A stretch of DNA of 64,000 nt from Sporosarcina globispora (GCF_001274725.1 NZ_LGUF01000007.1:5275658-5339657), one strand, 5' to 3'; counted from the first letter of the stretch, positions 8,549 to 19,300 are shown. Notes: generated by a model from the letters alone, not told the origin. Numbers and translations: made by a program.

Positions 8549-8649
8549 AGCGCCTTGCCCACCCCCGACAAGCACAAGACAAGCCTCACAGGAAGGCGTT
8601 CTTTGCCTTTTTGGGAGGATTGGCTTGTGACCTCGAGGGGGTAGGCGCT
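8549..8649. repeat. Large imperfect palindromic intergenic element
   Basis: AGCGCC at 8549 pairs with GGCGCT at 8644, CCCCC with GGGGG inside that, and GACAAGCC at 8578 with GGCTTGT at 8622, giving a branched stem of about 100 nt ending near TAGGCGCTGGAGCTGGAC. From memory, elements of this look are scattered between genes in many Bacillus-group genomes. Only one copy is in this window. Confidence 0.6.
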
Positions 8650-8727
8650 GGAGCTGGACAGTTATCGAAGTTCAGAATTTCATACTTTCTTATTTTATTT
8701 AAAAAAGCCTCCAGCCATTTGAGAAAA

Positions 8728-8760
8728 TAAGCAAGGGACAGCGCCCCTGTCCCTTGCTTA
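8728..8760. repeat. Perfect 14-bp hairpin of the GGGACAG repeat family
   Basis: TAAGCAAGGGACAG and CTGTCCCTTGCTTA form a perfect stem with a 5-nt loop. Its core is shared with the elements near 39340, 53106, 57188 and 60258. Confidence 0.6.
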
Positions 8761-9162
8761 GGCCCATTCACCCTGGCCCAGTTTCGTTAGACTTCCCCCT
8801 CTCTTTTTTCTGATTTTTCTAAACTTTACAATTCATCATTCTCACTTATGGTAAAATAAATGTGTTTCAAATGAAAAATTAATAAAAAAGCACTGTCATT
8901 TAATCGATGTATTTTAAAACAGTATATTTTGTTCAGAGTCCACAGTTTATCAATCATTCAAGGAAGTTGAGAAGAGAACTAATACAAAAAAAGTCCAAAT
9001 ATACTAAAGAATCTCACCTCGAGTTTTCACAAACAGTGCTGAATTACTTGGAGACGCAGAATTTTATAAATAATAAGTGATGTCTGTTTTGATCTAAATG
9101 AAGTAATTGCAGCTCCTTTACCTCTGCAGGAGTTGGGCTGTATATACCTTGGGGGTGAAATA
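8761..9162. other. Intergenic stretch, no gene seen
   Basis: About 400 bp of AT-rich sequence between the hairpin and the GNAT gene. The only open frames run antisense into that gene and have no ribosome binding site. Apart from the GGGGGTG binding site at its right end I see nothing. Confidence 0.5.
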
Positions 9163-9702
9163 ATGAAAATGAGATTGGTTAATAAGGAAGAATATCGTTT
9201 TATTGAAGAATTTGTATATGAGATATTCCAAAATACCAATTATTCGGATGGATCAGCTGAAAAAGCTTTAGTAAGAGAGATCAGAAAAAAACACTATTAT
9301 ATACCCGAGCTTGATTTAATTGTTGAAAAAGAAGGTGCGATTATAGGACACTTTATCCTTTCTAAACTTCCAATTAGTAATAAGTTTGAAAATGAGATAT
9401 TGATGCTATCACCCGTTTCAGTAGCAATTAATCATCAACGCCAGGGTGTTGGCAAGTATATGCTGCAGGAAGGAATTAAATTAGCTGCAAAAATGGGGTA
9501 TAAGGGAATTATTGTTGAAGGAGATAATCGTTATTATCAACGCTTTGGATTTAGAACATCCACTGAATTCGGAATATATGCCTCCAAGAAAAACCTTCCG
9601 CCTTCTGAGGAGAATATGATGGCTATGGAGTTGTGTGAAAATGGGCTATCAAATATTTCAGGGGAAGTGGATTATTCGATTTATAATGCTTTGAGACATT
9701 GA
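9163..9702 (+). CDS. GNAT-family N-acetyltransferase
   Basis: A 179-aa single-domain acetyltransferase of the GCN5 family. The acetyl-CoA binding segment is visible as VSVAINHQRQGVGKYMLQEG (the Q/RxxGxG/A motif), followed by YYQRFGF near the C-terminal half. The layout resembles YhbS-like predicted acetyltransferases; the acceptor is unknown. The ATG start is preceded by GGGGGTG 6 nt upstream; the frame is open ten codons further but without a binding site. It stands alone, with a possible terminator about 190 bp downstream. Confidence 0.8.
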   Translation: MKMRLVNKEEYRFIEEFVYEIFQNTNYSDGSAEKALVREIRKKHYYIPELDLIVEKEGAIIGHFILSKLPISNKFENEILMLSPVSVAINHQRQGVGKYMLQEGIKLAAKMGYKGIIVEGDNRYYQRFGFRTSTEFGIYASKKNLPPSEENMMAMELCENGLSNISGEVDYSIYNALRH

Positions 9703-9891
9703 CAAGCATGGATATAGATTCTTTATCTACCTTCCCCTTCATCAGATAAAACAATATATAGCCGATGATCATCTCCAATAATATGAATAATGCCACAGGG
9801 ATGACAACCATCCCTGCATTCGATAAAAGCTAACGTCGCTTTATGGACATCCAGTCATCCCGGCTTATTATTAAGGCATAAGGATCTTAAT

Positions 9892-9931
9892 CCTTCCCTT
9901 TTAAGAACATTTTCAGAGGAAGGTTTTTTTT
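9892..9931 (+). terminator. Possible terminator on the plus strand
   Basis: CCTTCC and GGAAGG with a 20-nt loop, followed by eight T. It lies at the 3' end of the LysR gene on the other strand and may end transcription from the GNAT side. Confidence 0.45.
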
Positions 9932-10850
9932 ATCTCACTGTTACAGCATTTAAATTGTGCCTAATTGAAATGTCTTTTCTTATAAAATGCAAAAATTGAA
10001 TGGCACTGTGCGACAGCTTCTTTTGTTTGGATGCTGCCCAGCCTGCCTTAATTGGCACAGGAGGATGAATGATGAGGTCGATAGGGATGATGCTGCCATT
10101 AAGGACATGCTGGTCATGTTTTGTAAAAAAATCCAATGTAAAACTAATGCCCATATTTGCAGCTACTGCTTTCATGATGATCTGAATATCATTTGATATG
10201 AACAGCATTCGTGCAGGCTGGGGAAACAAACTGTTAAATAGTCTCATCGTAACGGGTCCGTTGTATAAAACAATTGGCTGATACTGTATATCCTGGATGG
10301 TTACATGATCATAGCATGACAAAAAGGATTGCTGACTGACCAGCACTTGAATTTTTCCATCCAGCAATGATTCAAATGATATTTTATCAGCGTATCCTTC
10401 CATATTCTTTGCCAATATAAGTCCAAAATCCACAGTCCCCTTCTGTATATCCAGCATAACCTCTGATCCGTTTCTTTCGAAAATCTCCACTTGCACATTC
10501 GGATGGAGCTCTTTATAACTTAAGAGTGCATTCAGTGCAAAGTCCATCATGCTCGGAACAGAAGAGATCTTTATACTCTTTTGTGTATCCGTTTTGAACA
10601 TCTGAACCCGATTCTGAAATTCCTCCAGTTTCTGAATGACTTCACTTGCCTTTTCAATCAGAATTTGTCCCTCCATGGTTGGAGCTGCACCCTGGCGTGA
10701 GCGTGAGAATAGCTGAATGCCCAGTTCTTTTTCCAGGCTGCTGATAGACTGGCTTAGGGCAGGTTGTGTAAGATATAGCGTTTCTGCAGCCAACCCGATC
10801 GAGTTGGTTTTTCCAACTTCTACTATATATTTCAGCTGATCAATATTCAT
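9930..10850 (-). CDS. LysR-family transcriptional regulator
   Basis: A 306-aa LysR-type regulator: an N-terminal winged helix (MNIDQLKYIVEVGKTNSIG, then LTQPALSQSISSLEKELG) and a C-terminal ligand-binding domain. The start has AGGAG 8 nt upstream; nine extra codons upstream are not conserved. It is transcribed away from the large secreted protease at 11189, with 338 bp between them that contain a long dyad, so it may control that gene and itself. The ligand is unknown. Confidence 0.88.
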   Translation of the reverse strand: MNIDQLKYIVEVGKTNSIGLAAETLYLTQPALSQSISSLEKELGIQLFSRSRQGAAPTMEGQILIEKASEVIQKLEEFQNRVQMFKTDTQKSIKISSVPSMMDFALNALLSYKELHPNVQVEIFERNGSEVMLDIQKGTVDFGLILAKNMEGYADKISFESLLDGKIQVLVSQQSFLSCYDHVTIQDIQYQPIVLYNGPVTMRLFNSLFPQPARMLFISNDIQIIMKAVAANMGISFTLDFFTKHDQHVLNGSIIPIDLIIHPPVPIKAGWAASKQKKLSHSAIQFLHFIRKDISIRHNLNAVTVR

Positions 10851-10990
10851 GAAGAAATCTCCTATTAACAATTTCAAATTTAAAAAACAAAACCCTTAAT
10901 TATATACTAACTTAATATTTTTCGAAATATGTAGAATTTTGTATTAATAGGAAAATTGGGTAAAATGGTCTACTTAGGGACTTCTGATCT

Positions 10991-11026
10991 ATAGGCGTTC
11001 CTTATGGAAACATAAGCGGAACCTAT
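10991..11026. promoter_or_regulatory. Long dyad between the divergent LysR and protease genes
   Basis: ATAGG, TTCC and TTATG on the left pair with CATAA, GGAA and CCTAT on the right around a GAAA centre, interrupted by mismatched CG/GC dinucleotides. It could be an operator for the LysR protein or a stem-loop in the protease leader. The rest of the 338-bp gap is AT-rich and I see no clear promoter. Confidence 0.5.
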
Positions 11027-11188
11027 TATTCGTTTTTTTCAATCAATTATATAATGAACTTATTGATTTTTGAATTTATAGAATTTTGAGAATTGTATTT
11101 TGGAATCTATGATTATTCAACATACAGGAGCCAAAATGGTTGAATTCATTAAATCAGAATCATAGATGAACTGGGGAGGAAAAAGATA

Positions 11189-14100
11189 GTGAGTAAAAGA
11201 AAAGGACTTCCTTACAAAGTATTTACGTCAGCTGCATTGGCAGCCATGTTATTGACAACAACAGCATTTGCAGAGGTGAATCAGGATCCAGCTCCAAGTG
11301 TGGAAAATACCTCATACCAAGGATTGGAATCGTTTATAGAAGAGCAGAACAAAGCTGCGGCGGAGGTAGAGGACAAGCTCGGCTATAAAAATATGAAGGA
11401 GAATGCCTTAAAGGCTTATGCTCCTAATGAAAAGGTGCGCGTGATTGTAGAAGTGGAGGAGCCATCTGAACAAACAGAATCTCTGCAAACAAAATCTGTA
11501 CCAACCAAAAAAGATCAGTTTAAACAAAAGCAAGATCAGGTTATTTCGCAATTGTCTAAGAAAAAATCGGTTACAAAGGTAAAACATCGCTTTTATAAGG
11601 GCTTTAACGGTTTCAGTATGGATACTGAATTTAAAAATATAAAAGCCATTCAGTCTACCCCGGGTGTGAAAAATGTCCATATCGCGAAAGTATTCCAGCC
11701 TTCCATGGGAGCGAGCAAGGAATTGGTGCAGGCGCAAAAGGTTTGGGAGCAATATGGATATGAAGGCGAAGGATTGCTTGTCGCAATCGTGGACTCCGGT
11801 ATCGACCATACGCATCAGGATATGACATTAACAGAGAAAGGAAAAGAAAAAGAGAAATGGACAGAAAGCAGCATTCAAGAAAATCTCTCGGAAACAGCTG
11901 TCAATGACGTATGGTACAGCGAAAAAGTGCCGACAGGATATGACTGGGCAGATAATGATGAGGACGTCATTCCACGCGGAAAAAATGGCAGTCCGCACGG
12001 TATGCACGTAGCCGGAACAGTAGGGGCAAACGGGGATGAAGAAAATGATGGTGTAAAAGGCATTGCACCTGGTGTGCAGCTTTTGGCAGAAAAAGTATTC
12101 TCCGATAATGGCGGTGGAGCTTACGAAGACGACATCATTGCCGGAATCGAGCACGCAGTGACGATGGGAGCGGATGTGATCAACATGAGTTTGGGCTCTG
12201 ATTCAGGATTTGTCGGAGAGGAGAATGACCCAATCCAAAAAGCAATCCGCGAAGCCACAGAGCAAGGGACTCTTGTAGTGACAGCAGGAGGTAACACTGC
12301 TTACAGTACAAAAAACAACATTATTCCTTCTTCCACTCAACCGTATGCAGAAAACCCCGATATCGGGACAGTCGGTGAACCTGGAGTAAGCCCATATGCA
12401 TTGTCCGTAGCATCCTACGAAAATACGAAAATTCATATGAACACACTGACAGAGAAAAATGGATTACAGCTTCCATACCAAGACCAAACGCAATATAATT
12501 TTACTCTCTCTAAAACCTTATCTCCAGGTGAAAGCTATGAAATGGTGTATGTCGGTGAAGGATTTAAAGCTGAACATTATGAAGGCAAAGACGTAACCGG
12601 AAAAATTGCGGTGATTAAACCGAATAAGTCTTATTACGAGTATGGATCCATGCAAAGAGAAGCACAAAAAAGAGGGGCAAAGGCTCTCCTGATAGTACCT
12701 GCAGATACAATGGCAGATTATCCTTTTATAAAAATCAGCCCTGTTTTTATACCGGGAGTGACAACAAGCAAAGAAGCAGGAGATTCATTGATTTCTAAAC
12801 TGACAAGCGGTCACACCGTTAAGATGGAAATGACTAAGGGAACATGGGTTGAAAACGCTACTAAAAATACGATGTCCAATTTTTCATCTATGGGGGCACC
12901 GCACACATTAGACTTTAAACCGGAAATTTCCGCGCCGGGCGGAAAAATCTACTCTACGGTTCCTGGCAATGGATATGAGACGATGAGCGGTACATCCATG
13001 GCGAGCCCTCATGTGGCCGGCGGTGCTGCACTGCTGCTGCAATCTTTATATGATAAAGGTCTAACACAATCTAAAGACACAGCATTAAAAGCAAAAATCG
13101 CCTTGATGAATACATCGAAGGCTGTTATGGATCCAAGATTAAAAAATGCCCTGCCGTATTCCCCGCGTGTACAAGGAGCGGGCTTAATGCAAATTCAACA
13201 TGCGATTGACACACCGGCTATTGTCACAAACCACGATGCACCGCTTGAGCAAGCTGGAGCTGTGGCATTAAAGGAAATCAAGGGCAGGACTGTAACGTTC
13301 AAACTAGATTTGGAAGCATTTAAAGGAATCGATGCAAAGAAATTAGAGTATGATATTTTCGTAGATGTAATGCAAGATGAAACAGAAACGAAAGAATTCG
13401 ATTTGGATAGCGACGGCCAAACAGAGAAAAAAGACTATTTAACGCTCACAAGTAAACGGCCAGAAAACGTATTTACACTGATAAATGGAAAAGAAGTCAC
13501 GGACAAGCAAGGGACCAAAATAAAAATAAATCCAGGACAGAAAAAGACGATACATGTAACTATGCTGCTCCCTAAAAACCTTAAGGAAAATACGTTCCTG
13601 GAAGGATTTGTCCGCCTCGTGCCGTCCGGTGAAAACAAAGAAACTGCAGTGCCGCTGACCGTTCCATATATGGGATTCCATGGTGAGTGGGATAGTTTGC
13701 AAAATCTGGATCCTGCAGCATGGGATAAAGATGCATTTTTAGGATACACTGCGCTTTGGGATGACGAAGGTGACCAATTCCCGATGGGCTATGATCCAGC
13801 AACAGATACCTTTAATTTGGATCGGATTGCGATTTCGCCGAATTCAATTTTAAATGGTGTTTTCCCTACATTTACAGCACTCCGCAATTTGGCGAAAACA
13901 GAAATGTATGTGGAGGATTCAAAAGGTAAAGTTGTTCAATATCTTGGCGACTTCAGTGAATTCACAGGGAAACCATGGAAATACCGGAAAAATATTATGT
14001 CCTACATGGACCTTTTCTACAACGGGTATCTATGGGATGTGAAGGACCAAAACGGACAAGCAGTGAAAGACGGAACTTACAACTTCGTTATTAAAACAAC

Positions 14101-14710
14101 GCTCGATTACAAAAACGCTAAGGACCAGGAAGTAAAGCTTCCATTAAAGGTGGATTCCGTTAGTCCAGTTGTATCTGATATTCAAGTGCAGCCAAAAGAC
14201 GGCCAATATGAAATTTCTTTCAAAGGTGCAGATGATGAAAATGGCGCAGGATTCAATGGAGCAATTATTTGGTATAACGGAAAATACAAGTCATTACCGT
14301 CAGGACAAACGTCTTTACTTATTAAAGATGAGCCGAAGAGCATTGTTGTAATGGGGATTGATTACGCGATGAACATAAGCTATACCGTTTGGGGTGACCC
14401 TTCTTATATTAAGGCAGAAATGCTCGTACCAGTTTTCTTGGTATCTCCAAGTACAAATGTCAATGCAAACCGTCCAGCCAGCATTAACGGGTTTGCCAAT
14501 ACGCGAGTGAACTGGACAATAAATGTGAAGGACGAGCAGGGCAAGGTAGTCGACAGTATCATCATTGAGAATGAGCATGAAATTCACGAGAAATGGACTC
14601 CTAAAAAGGATCTTCCAAACGGCACGTATACTGTAACCGCTGAAGCCATAGATAAGCAAGGGTTTAAGGTAACCACAAGTCCGAAAACAATAACTGTACA
14701 GCAGCAATAA
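11189..14710 (+). CDS. Secreted S8 (subtilisin-family) serine protease, Vpr/lactocepin-like
   Basis: A 1173-aa exported protease. A signal peptide ends at about AFA-EV (residue 28). An inhibitor-like prodomain fills roughly residues 75-170. The S8 catalytic domain has D202 (AIVDSGIDH), H270 (GSPHGMHVAGT), N369 and S603 (MSGTSMASPHVAGG), with a PA (protease-associated) domain inserted around 440-545. The C-terminal half is a series of Ig/Fn3-like domains as in C5a peptidases and lactocepins. No LPxTG or S-layer motif is visible, so it is probably released. The GTG start has GGAGG at good spacing. Two terminators follow. It is divergent from the LysR gene and convergent with the TasA-like gene. 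Confidence 0.9.
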   Translation: MSKRKGLPYKVFTSAALAAMLLTTTAFAEVNQDPAPSVENTSYQGLESFIEEQNKAAAEVEDKLGYKNMKENALKAYAPNEKVRVIVEVEEPSEQTESLQTKSVPTKKDQFKQKQDQVISQLSKKKSVTKVKHRFYKGFNGFSMDTEFKNIKAIQSTPGVKNVHIAKVFQPSMGASKELVQAQKVWEQYGYEGEGLLVAIVDSGIDHTHQDMTLTEKGKEKEKWTESSIQENLSETAVNDVWYSEKVPTGYDWADNDEDVIPRGKNGSPHGMHVAGTVGANGDEENDGVKGIAPGVQLLAEKVFSDNGGGAYEDDIIAGIEHAVTMGADVINMSLGSDSGFVGEENDPIQKAIREATEQGTLVVTAGGNTAYSTKNNIIPSSTQPYAENPDIGTVGEPGVSPYALSVASYENTKIHMNTLTEKNGLQLPYQDQTQYNFTLSKTLSPGESYEMVYVGEGFKAEHYEGKDVTGKIAVIKPNKSYYEYGSMQREAQKRGAKALLIVPADTMADYPFIKISPVFIPGVTTSKEAGDSLISKLTSGHTVKMEMTKGTWVENATKNTMSNFSSMGAPHTLDFKPEISAPGGKIYSTVPGNGYETMSGTSMASPHVAGGAALLLQSLYDKGLTQSKDTALKAKIALMNTSKAVMDPRLKNALPYSPRVQGAGLMQIQHAIDTPAIVTNHDAPLEQAGAVALKEIKGRTVTFKLDLEAFKGIDAKKLEYDIFVDVMQDETETKEFDLDSDGQTEKKDYLTLTSKRPENVFTLINGKEVTDKQGTKIKINPGQKKTIHVTMLLPKNLKENTFLEGFVRLVPSGENKETAVPLTVPYMGFHGEWDSLQNLDPAAWDKDAFLGYTALWDDEGDQFPMGYDPATDTFNLDRIAISPNSILNGVFPTFTALRNLAKTEMYVEDSKGKVVQYLGDFSEFTGKPWKYRKNIMSYMDLFYNGYLWDVKDQNGQAVKDGTYNFVIKTTLDYKNAKDQEVKLPLKVDSVSPVVSDIQVQPKDGQYEISFKGADDENGAGFNGAIIWYNGKYKSLPSGQTSLLIKDEPKSIVVMGIDYAMNISYTVWGDPSYIKAEMLVPVFLVSPSTNVNANRPASINGFANTRVNWTINVKDEQGKVVDSIIIENEHEIHEKWTPKKDLPNGTYTVTAEAIDKQGFKVTTSPKTITVQQQ

Positions 14711-14718
14711 CAATCAGA

Positions 14719-14748
14719 AAGCGGGTCTTCTTTATAGAGGACCCGCTT
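14719..14748 (+). terminator. Hairpin after the S8 protease gene
   Basis: AAGCGGGTC and GACCCGCTT arms with a short loop, 9 bp after the stop codon. It is nearly identical to the hairpin at 20799-20826. Confidence 0.6.
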
Positions 14749-14757
14749 CACACCGCA

Positions 14758-14806
14758 GAAAAACCCCACTTTCATTTTGTAAAAGTGGGGTTTTTCTATT
14801 TTTTTC
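14758..14806. terminator. Bidirectional terminator between convergent genes
   Basis: AAAAACCCCACTTT and AAAGTGGGGTTTTT form a strong stem with T-rich flanks on both strands. It separates the protease from the TasA-like gene. Confidence 0.85.
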
Positions 14807-14826
14807 AATGATATAATCCCGTATCT

Positions 14827-15543
14827 TTATTCGTATAAAGCACCCTCGTCTTTTTGTTTCGCTTTAACTGATAGATTTGCAGAGTATGTCACACCTTGAT
14901 AGTCATTCGTTGCTGTCTCATCAAGTTTTACGCCAAATGAAAGATCAATGTATTCATTTGACTTTAAATTCCAGAATTTATTGCCTTTCCCTGATTCTGC
15001 CCCATCACCCAAAAGAATTTCTTTTTCGCCAGCAGCAGAACGCAGCTCAGAAGAATTTAGGTAACCTGTAATAATTTCTACACCTTCCGCAATTTCAACT
15101 GGTTCACCTGAAACCGAACGAGTAACTTCATTGGTTGTTCCTTCGAATAATTCTTCAAGCTTAACTTGTGATGCTTTTAACACCTCATCATTAGGTTTCA
15201 CTTTGTATTTAAGTGCAACATAGCCAACTTTGTACGTATCTAATGAAAGAGGTTTATCCAATGATTGGTTCAGTTTTGCCTGTAAGAATGTATCGACCGT
15301 CCCGGTGTTGTCAATCGTCAGCCAATCACCAAATACCAGTTGTGATGGAGCAAAATTCTCAACTGCTACAATACTCTCGTTAATATTTTCACCGTTATTC
15401 AGCTGCACTAGTGCATTTGTTACTTCACCTTTAGCAGTTGTTTCAGAAGTAAACCAAGAGTATGTTCCATAGCTTGCTGAAACTGCAATTGCCCCCGCAA
15501 GTGTTGTACCTAATAATACTTTTTTTGCTTTAGCGATTTTCAT
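14827..15543 (-). CDS. TasA/CalY-like secreted fibre protein with SipW-type signal peptide
   Basis: A 238-aa protein with an N-terminal signal of the SipW-dependent type (KKVLLGTTLAGAIAVSASYG, then TYSWFTSE at the processed end). The mature part is a beta-rich domain like TasA and CalY, which in Bacillus polymerise into the amyloid-like fibres of the biofilm matrix. The gene follows sipW by 29 bp, matching the B. subtilis sipW-tasA order; no tapA is present. The start MKIAKAKK has GGGGGA upstream; an earlier start would add five residues. Whether this is the organism's main matrix protein or a paralogue cannot be told from the window. Confidence 0.85.
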   Translation of the reverse strand: MKIAKAKKVLLGTTLAGAIAVSASYGTYSWFTSETTAKGEVTNALVQLNNGENINESIVAVENFAPSQLVFGDWLTIDNTGTVDTFLQAKLNQSLDKPLSLDTYKVGYVALKYKVKPNDEVLKASQVKLEELFEGTTNEVTRSVSGEPVEIAEGVEIITGYLNSSELRSAAGEKEILLGDGAESGKGNKFWNLKSNEYIDLSFGVKLDETATNDYQGVTYSANLSVKAKQKDEGALYE

Positions 15544-15572
15544 AAATAAATCCCCCAACTTAATATAGTTTT

Positions 15573-16124
15573 TTATTTGGATACAATTTCTTCATTCGTT
15601 TGCTGTTTGCGGGAAAGACGTTCAAATACCGTTAGACAGATGTAGCCTGTGAGAGGAATGGTGATTAACAGCAAAAACCCAATCGGACCGCTTGCAAAAT
15701 CTGATACATATCCAAGTTTAGGTATTGCAGCTACTTGTTTTCCAACGAAATGATCCTTCGTGACTATCATAGAATCCTCAACATTGTTGTTGTCACCTTT
15801 TGTCACCAAACCTGCTTGTCCATCTTGTTCTTTAACGTCTATTACTCTATGTGTAATGAATTTTGTATCTGATTCTTTAAAGGTAATAACATCATTCACT
15901 TTTATATCTTCGAATTCTGCTTTTTTAATAAATACAAGATCTCCCGATTGCAGATGCGGCTGCATACTATTCGAAAGTACAGTTAATGGTGTAAATCCAA
16001 AGAAACTTGGCAAACTGCCGGGATTTTTACTAGTTTGGAATACGGTAATACCGATATAGACAATTAGCAGAAAGAAAATAGATAAAATAATGTTTAAAAG
16101 CCATTTTGTCGATCTTTTTTTCAT
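15573..16124 (-). CDS. sipW: ER-type signal peptidase I, SipW
   Basis: A 183-aa signal peptidase with an N-terminal membrane helix, catalytic S53 in LSNSMQPHLQSGD, H92 in ITHRVID in place of the lysine of ordinary bacterial enzymes, and the conserved aspartates at about 111 and 117 (TKGDNNNVED). A second hydrophobic segment is near the C-terminus. The Ser-His-Asp arrangement marks the ER/archaeal-type enzymes that process TasA and its relatives. The start has GGGAGC at correct spacing. It is the first gene of a two-gene unit with the TasA-like protein and lies about 200 bp after the dockerin-bearing protease on the same strand. Confidence 0.92.
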   Translation of the reverse strand: MKKRSTKWLLNIILSIFFLLIVYIGITVFQTSKNPGSLPSFFGFTPLTVLSNSMQPHLQSGDLVFIKKAEFEDIKVNDVITFKESDTKFITHRVIDVKEQDGQAGLVTKGDNNNVEDSMIVTKDHFVGKQVAAIPKLGYVSDFASGPIGFLLLITIPLTGYICLTVFERLSRKQQTNEEIVSK

Positions 16125-16217
16125 AGTTTTGCTCCCAACATCATTATTTTTGTGTTTTTTTCTAATTGAGATTGATGTCAGTAAATTTATTCACTGTGAA
16201 ATATTTACCTCTTGTTG

Positions 16218-16270
16218 TTCCCCTGCCGCTTTCTATCAAGAAAAGAATTTTAATTGCAGCTGCAGGGGAA
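16218..16270 (-). promoter_or_regulatory. Stem-loop between the protease and sipW
   Basis: TTCCCCTGC and GCAGGGGAA form a perfect 9-bp stem around a loop of about 35 nt. There is no T-run, so it may be an RNA processing or control site rather than a terminator. Confidence 0.4.
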
Positions 16271-16330
16271 ACAATAGGTTTCTGTACGTTTTCGATATTT
16301 GTTAATTATTATTCAGTTTTCTTCTTATGT

Positions 16331-19300
16331 TTACTGAATCCCCAACTCTTTCAAAATACTTTCTAATGTCTTGCCATCATGTTTTTCTTTTGGAGCTGGA
16401 GGATTATCAACATATTTGTTTTGCAATAGATAATTGCCTTTGACAAAGCCAATGTCTTTTGCATCTACCATGCCATCAAAATTAATATCAGCTGCACGGT
16501 TATCCGTCTTCCAAGCTTTTTGGATGTCTATAGCATCTAAGACGTCAATAACGTTGTCCTGGTTGACATCACCTGCCTTAATTATGATTGGGTTGACATA
16601 ATGATTTCTACCTAATAGTTCTCCCTTATACTCAAACCCAATATTTTGCTTGCTTTGCACTTCAAAATGACCAGGAATCTTAATTTCTAAAATGTATGGA
16701 TCTTTGCTTAACGGAAGCTTTTCTACCTTGTAGTCTGCTCTTTCTTTTATCAGAGAAGTAGCATCAAAAACATACCCGCTTGATTCTTTAAACTTTAAAG
16801 ATGCGCCAACCTTTGTCCAGTCCTTTCTATCAGGAACACCGATCGCAGGATTAATGAATCCTTCCGGCAGCACGTAGCCAAATGCAGCGTTGAATTGCGG
16901 TGAAATCTCAAAGGCATAACCGGCATTAAACAGATTGCTTGATTGACCTTGGCTATTTTTCACTGTTGCTGTTGGATTGATGCTGGCTTTTGTAGTGAAG
17001 ATTTCATCATTTATCTTAAACGTAACATCTACTACTGCCGCATGATCAAATGTCACATTCGCATCGTTGAAGACCACCTTCACCTCGTCACCATTTACCA
17101 ATATAGTTCCTTTATCGGAAAATTCTTCAGCCAGTTTGGCATCCATTAAGTCCATGTAATTTCCATACTGTTCTTTCAAGTTCCAAATGACTTCTTTTGC
17201 ATCACTTACATTATCCAAAAATAATTGGGCTTTAATCGTTTCGCCTGTTTTTACTTTTTTGATATCGCTTTTTGCGTAGGTAACTGGTGTCCCTTCTTTA
17301 ACAAAGAAATATTCTTTTGTTAGCGGTGCATTACCGGCAGCATCATAACCAGACAATGTAAATTTCAAGGCTGGGATGGATTCTTCCATTGCTACTTCCT
17401 CTGCCCATTTGCCGTCTTTATCCATTCGAATAGGCCTGGATGGGAATGGCCAATCTCCCCACGTATAAATGACTGTATTCGCAGATTGATCAAGATCTAC
17501 TCCAGCATTTTGCATCTCTTCCATGAGCGGGTCGATTATTTGAATTTCAAATGGATAGGTTGCTTGACCTGGCTGATATTCAACAAACGGAGATGGTCCA
17601 TCTAAAGAGCTTGTAAATGTTGGATCGTCAATGTTGATGTAAATATCACGTGTTTCTTTTGTCACTTTTCCAGTCTGGCTTGTTGTCACAAAATTCAGCT
17701 TATAGTGCCCTGGCTTTGCATAACTTACTTCTTCTGCTATAGGCTTCTTGGAGTCTCCTGTAAATGAATAGTACTTTCCATTAAACGCAGCTATTAAAAG
17801 GTCTCTATCCATTGGCACGCCAGTTAAATCCAGCGTTCCGATCAGACCTAAGTCTTCCCCGGTTTCTCCATCCTGCAGAGTGACATCCATGGTTTTTCCT
17901 GGTGAACCAAAATTAATAACAGTCAGAACATTTTGAATTTTATCAATCCTCATCGGTGCCTGATTTAAATAATCCGGTGAAATGATGCTTATAAGGAGGT
18001 CTAAAGAGCTTACTCCATCCTTTGTAATTCTGAAGTTAAATGGAATCCGATATTGATCGGATGAATCTGCTTTGTTCGTCAATACAACAAACCCTTCGTA
18101 TCGCCCTGCTTTAGCCGTTTTAGGTGCTGTCAAGAACACATTGTGTTTTACTTCTTGATTTGCTTTTACTTTAATGTTTTTACTGGTGCTGACGGAGATG
18201 CCATTTTCACTTAGACTGTTCGTACCTTCCTCTGCATTTTCTTCGATAGAAACGGAGAAATTTTTGGTACTATTACTGTTGTTTGTAAAACTTATGTTTT
18301 CATTCGCTCTGACATTGCTTCCTTCCACCCCAAAATGAATGCCGAAGTTAATATCTCCGGATGGATTTTTAAATTTTTCTAAATATTCCCCATCTGGAAT
18401 ATCGGTTTCATCAGTCACTTGCATTTTCATTTGTCCATGGATGGCTTGATAAGGGTCTACTCGGCCAGCACCTGCTTCATACAAACTATAACTGCCATTT
18501 AAAGGATCTGCCGTATTCATCAGAACTGTTTTAATATCATCTGGATCAAGCTTCGGATTCGCCTCTAATAATAATGCAGCAATTCCAGCTGTGTGCGGTG
18601 CTGCCATAGATGTTCCTGAAAGACGTGCATAGGCATATTTGTAATCTTCCTGATTTTCATGATCAATCATATAGGAAGGGAATGTAGATAGCACGCTCAC
18701 CCCGGGAGCAACAACTTCTGGTTTCATATCATAATTAAGATTGACTGGTCCTCTTGAACTGAAGTCAGCTAATTTATCTCCTTCGGAAACGATATCTTTC
18801 ATATTAGAGAAAGTGAATGCAGTGTTTCCTTGCGCAATATTCGCCTTTAATTGCTCGCCTGCTTCTTTTGTTATGGAGAAAGTGGGAACATATTCAGTTG
18901 ATTCCCCTAAATTAACGCCGATCTGTCCGTCAGCATTGTTATACATAATAACCGCTTTCGCACCGTGTTCTTTGGCAAATTTGATTTTGTCATTAAGGGC
19001 AAGATTCCCGCGCTGGACGAAAGCAATTTTCCCTTTCACATCTTTTCCAGCATATTCTTCTTGTGAACCAAAACCTACATCGACAAGCTCAAGTGATTGC
19101 CCATTTAATTCAGAGAAATCATCTGCAAAGCTTCTTCCCATGCTGATGAGCTCAGTGGACCAGTTTCCTGAAATGCTTCCTGTAAACGAAGTGAGCGCAA
19201 CAGGGACATCACTTGCTCCGATTGTAAGCGCCAGAGCCGCTGTACCTGGAGAGCCTACTGTGTTGGAATTCGGACCGGAATTACCTGCAGAAACGACAGC

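Noticed and set aside
9623..9835. Hydrophobic minus-strand frame (MVVIPVALFILLEMIIGYIL)
   Set aside because: It overlaps the end of the GNAT gene antisense and has no binding site. It may be the tail of a lost membrane protein, but evidence is too thin to annotate.
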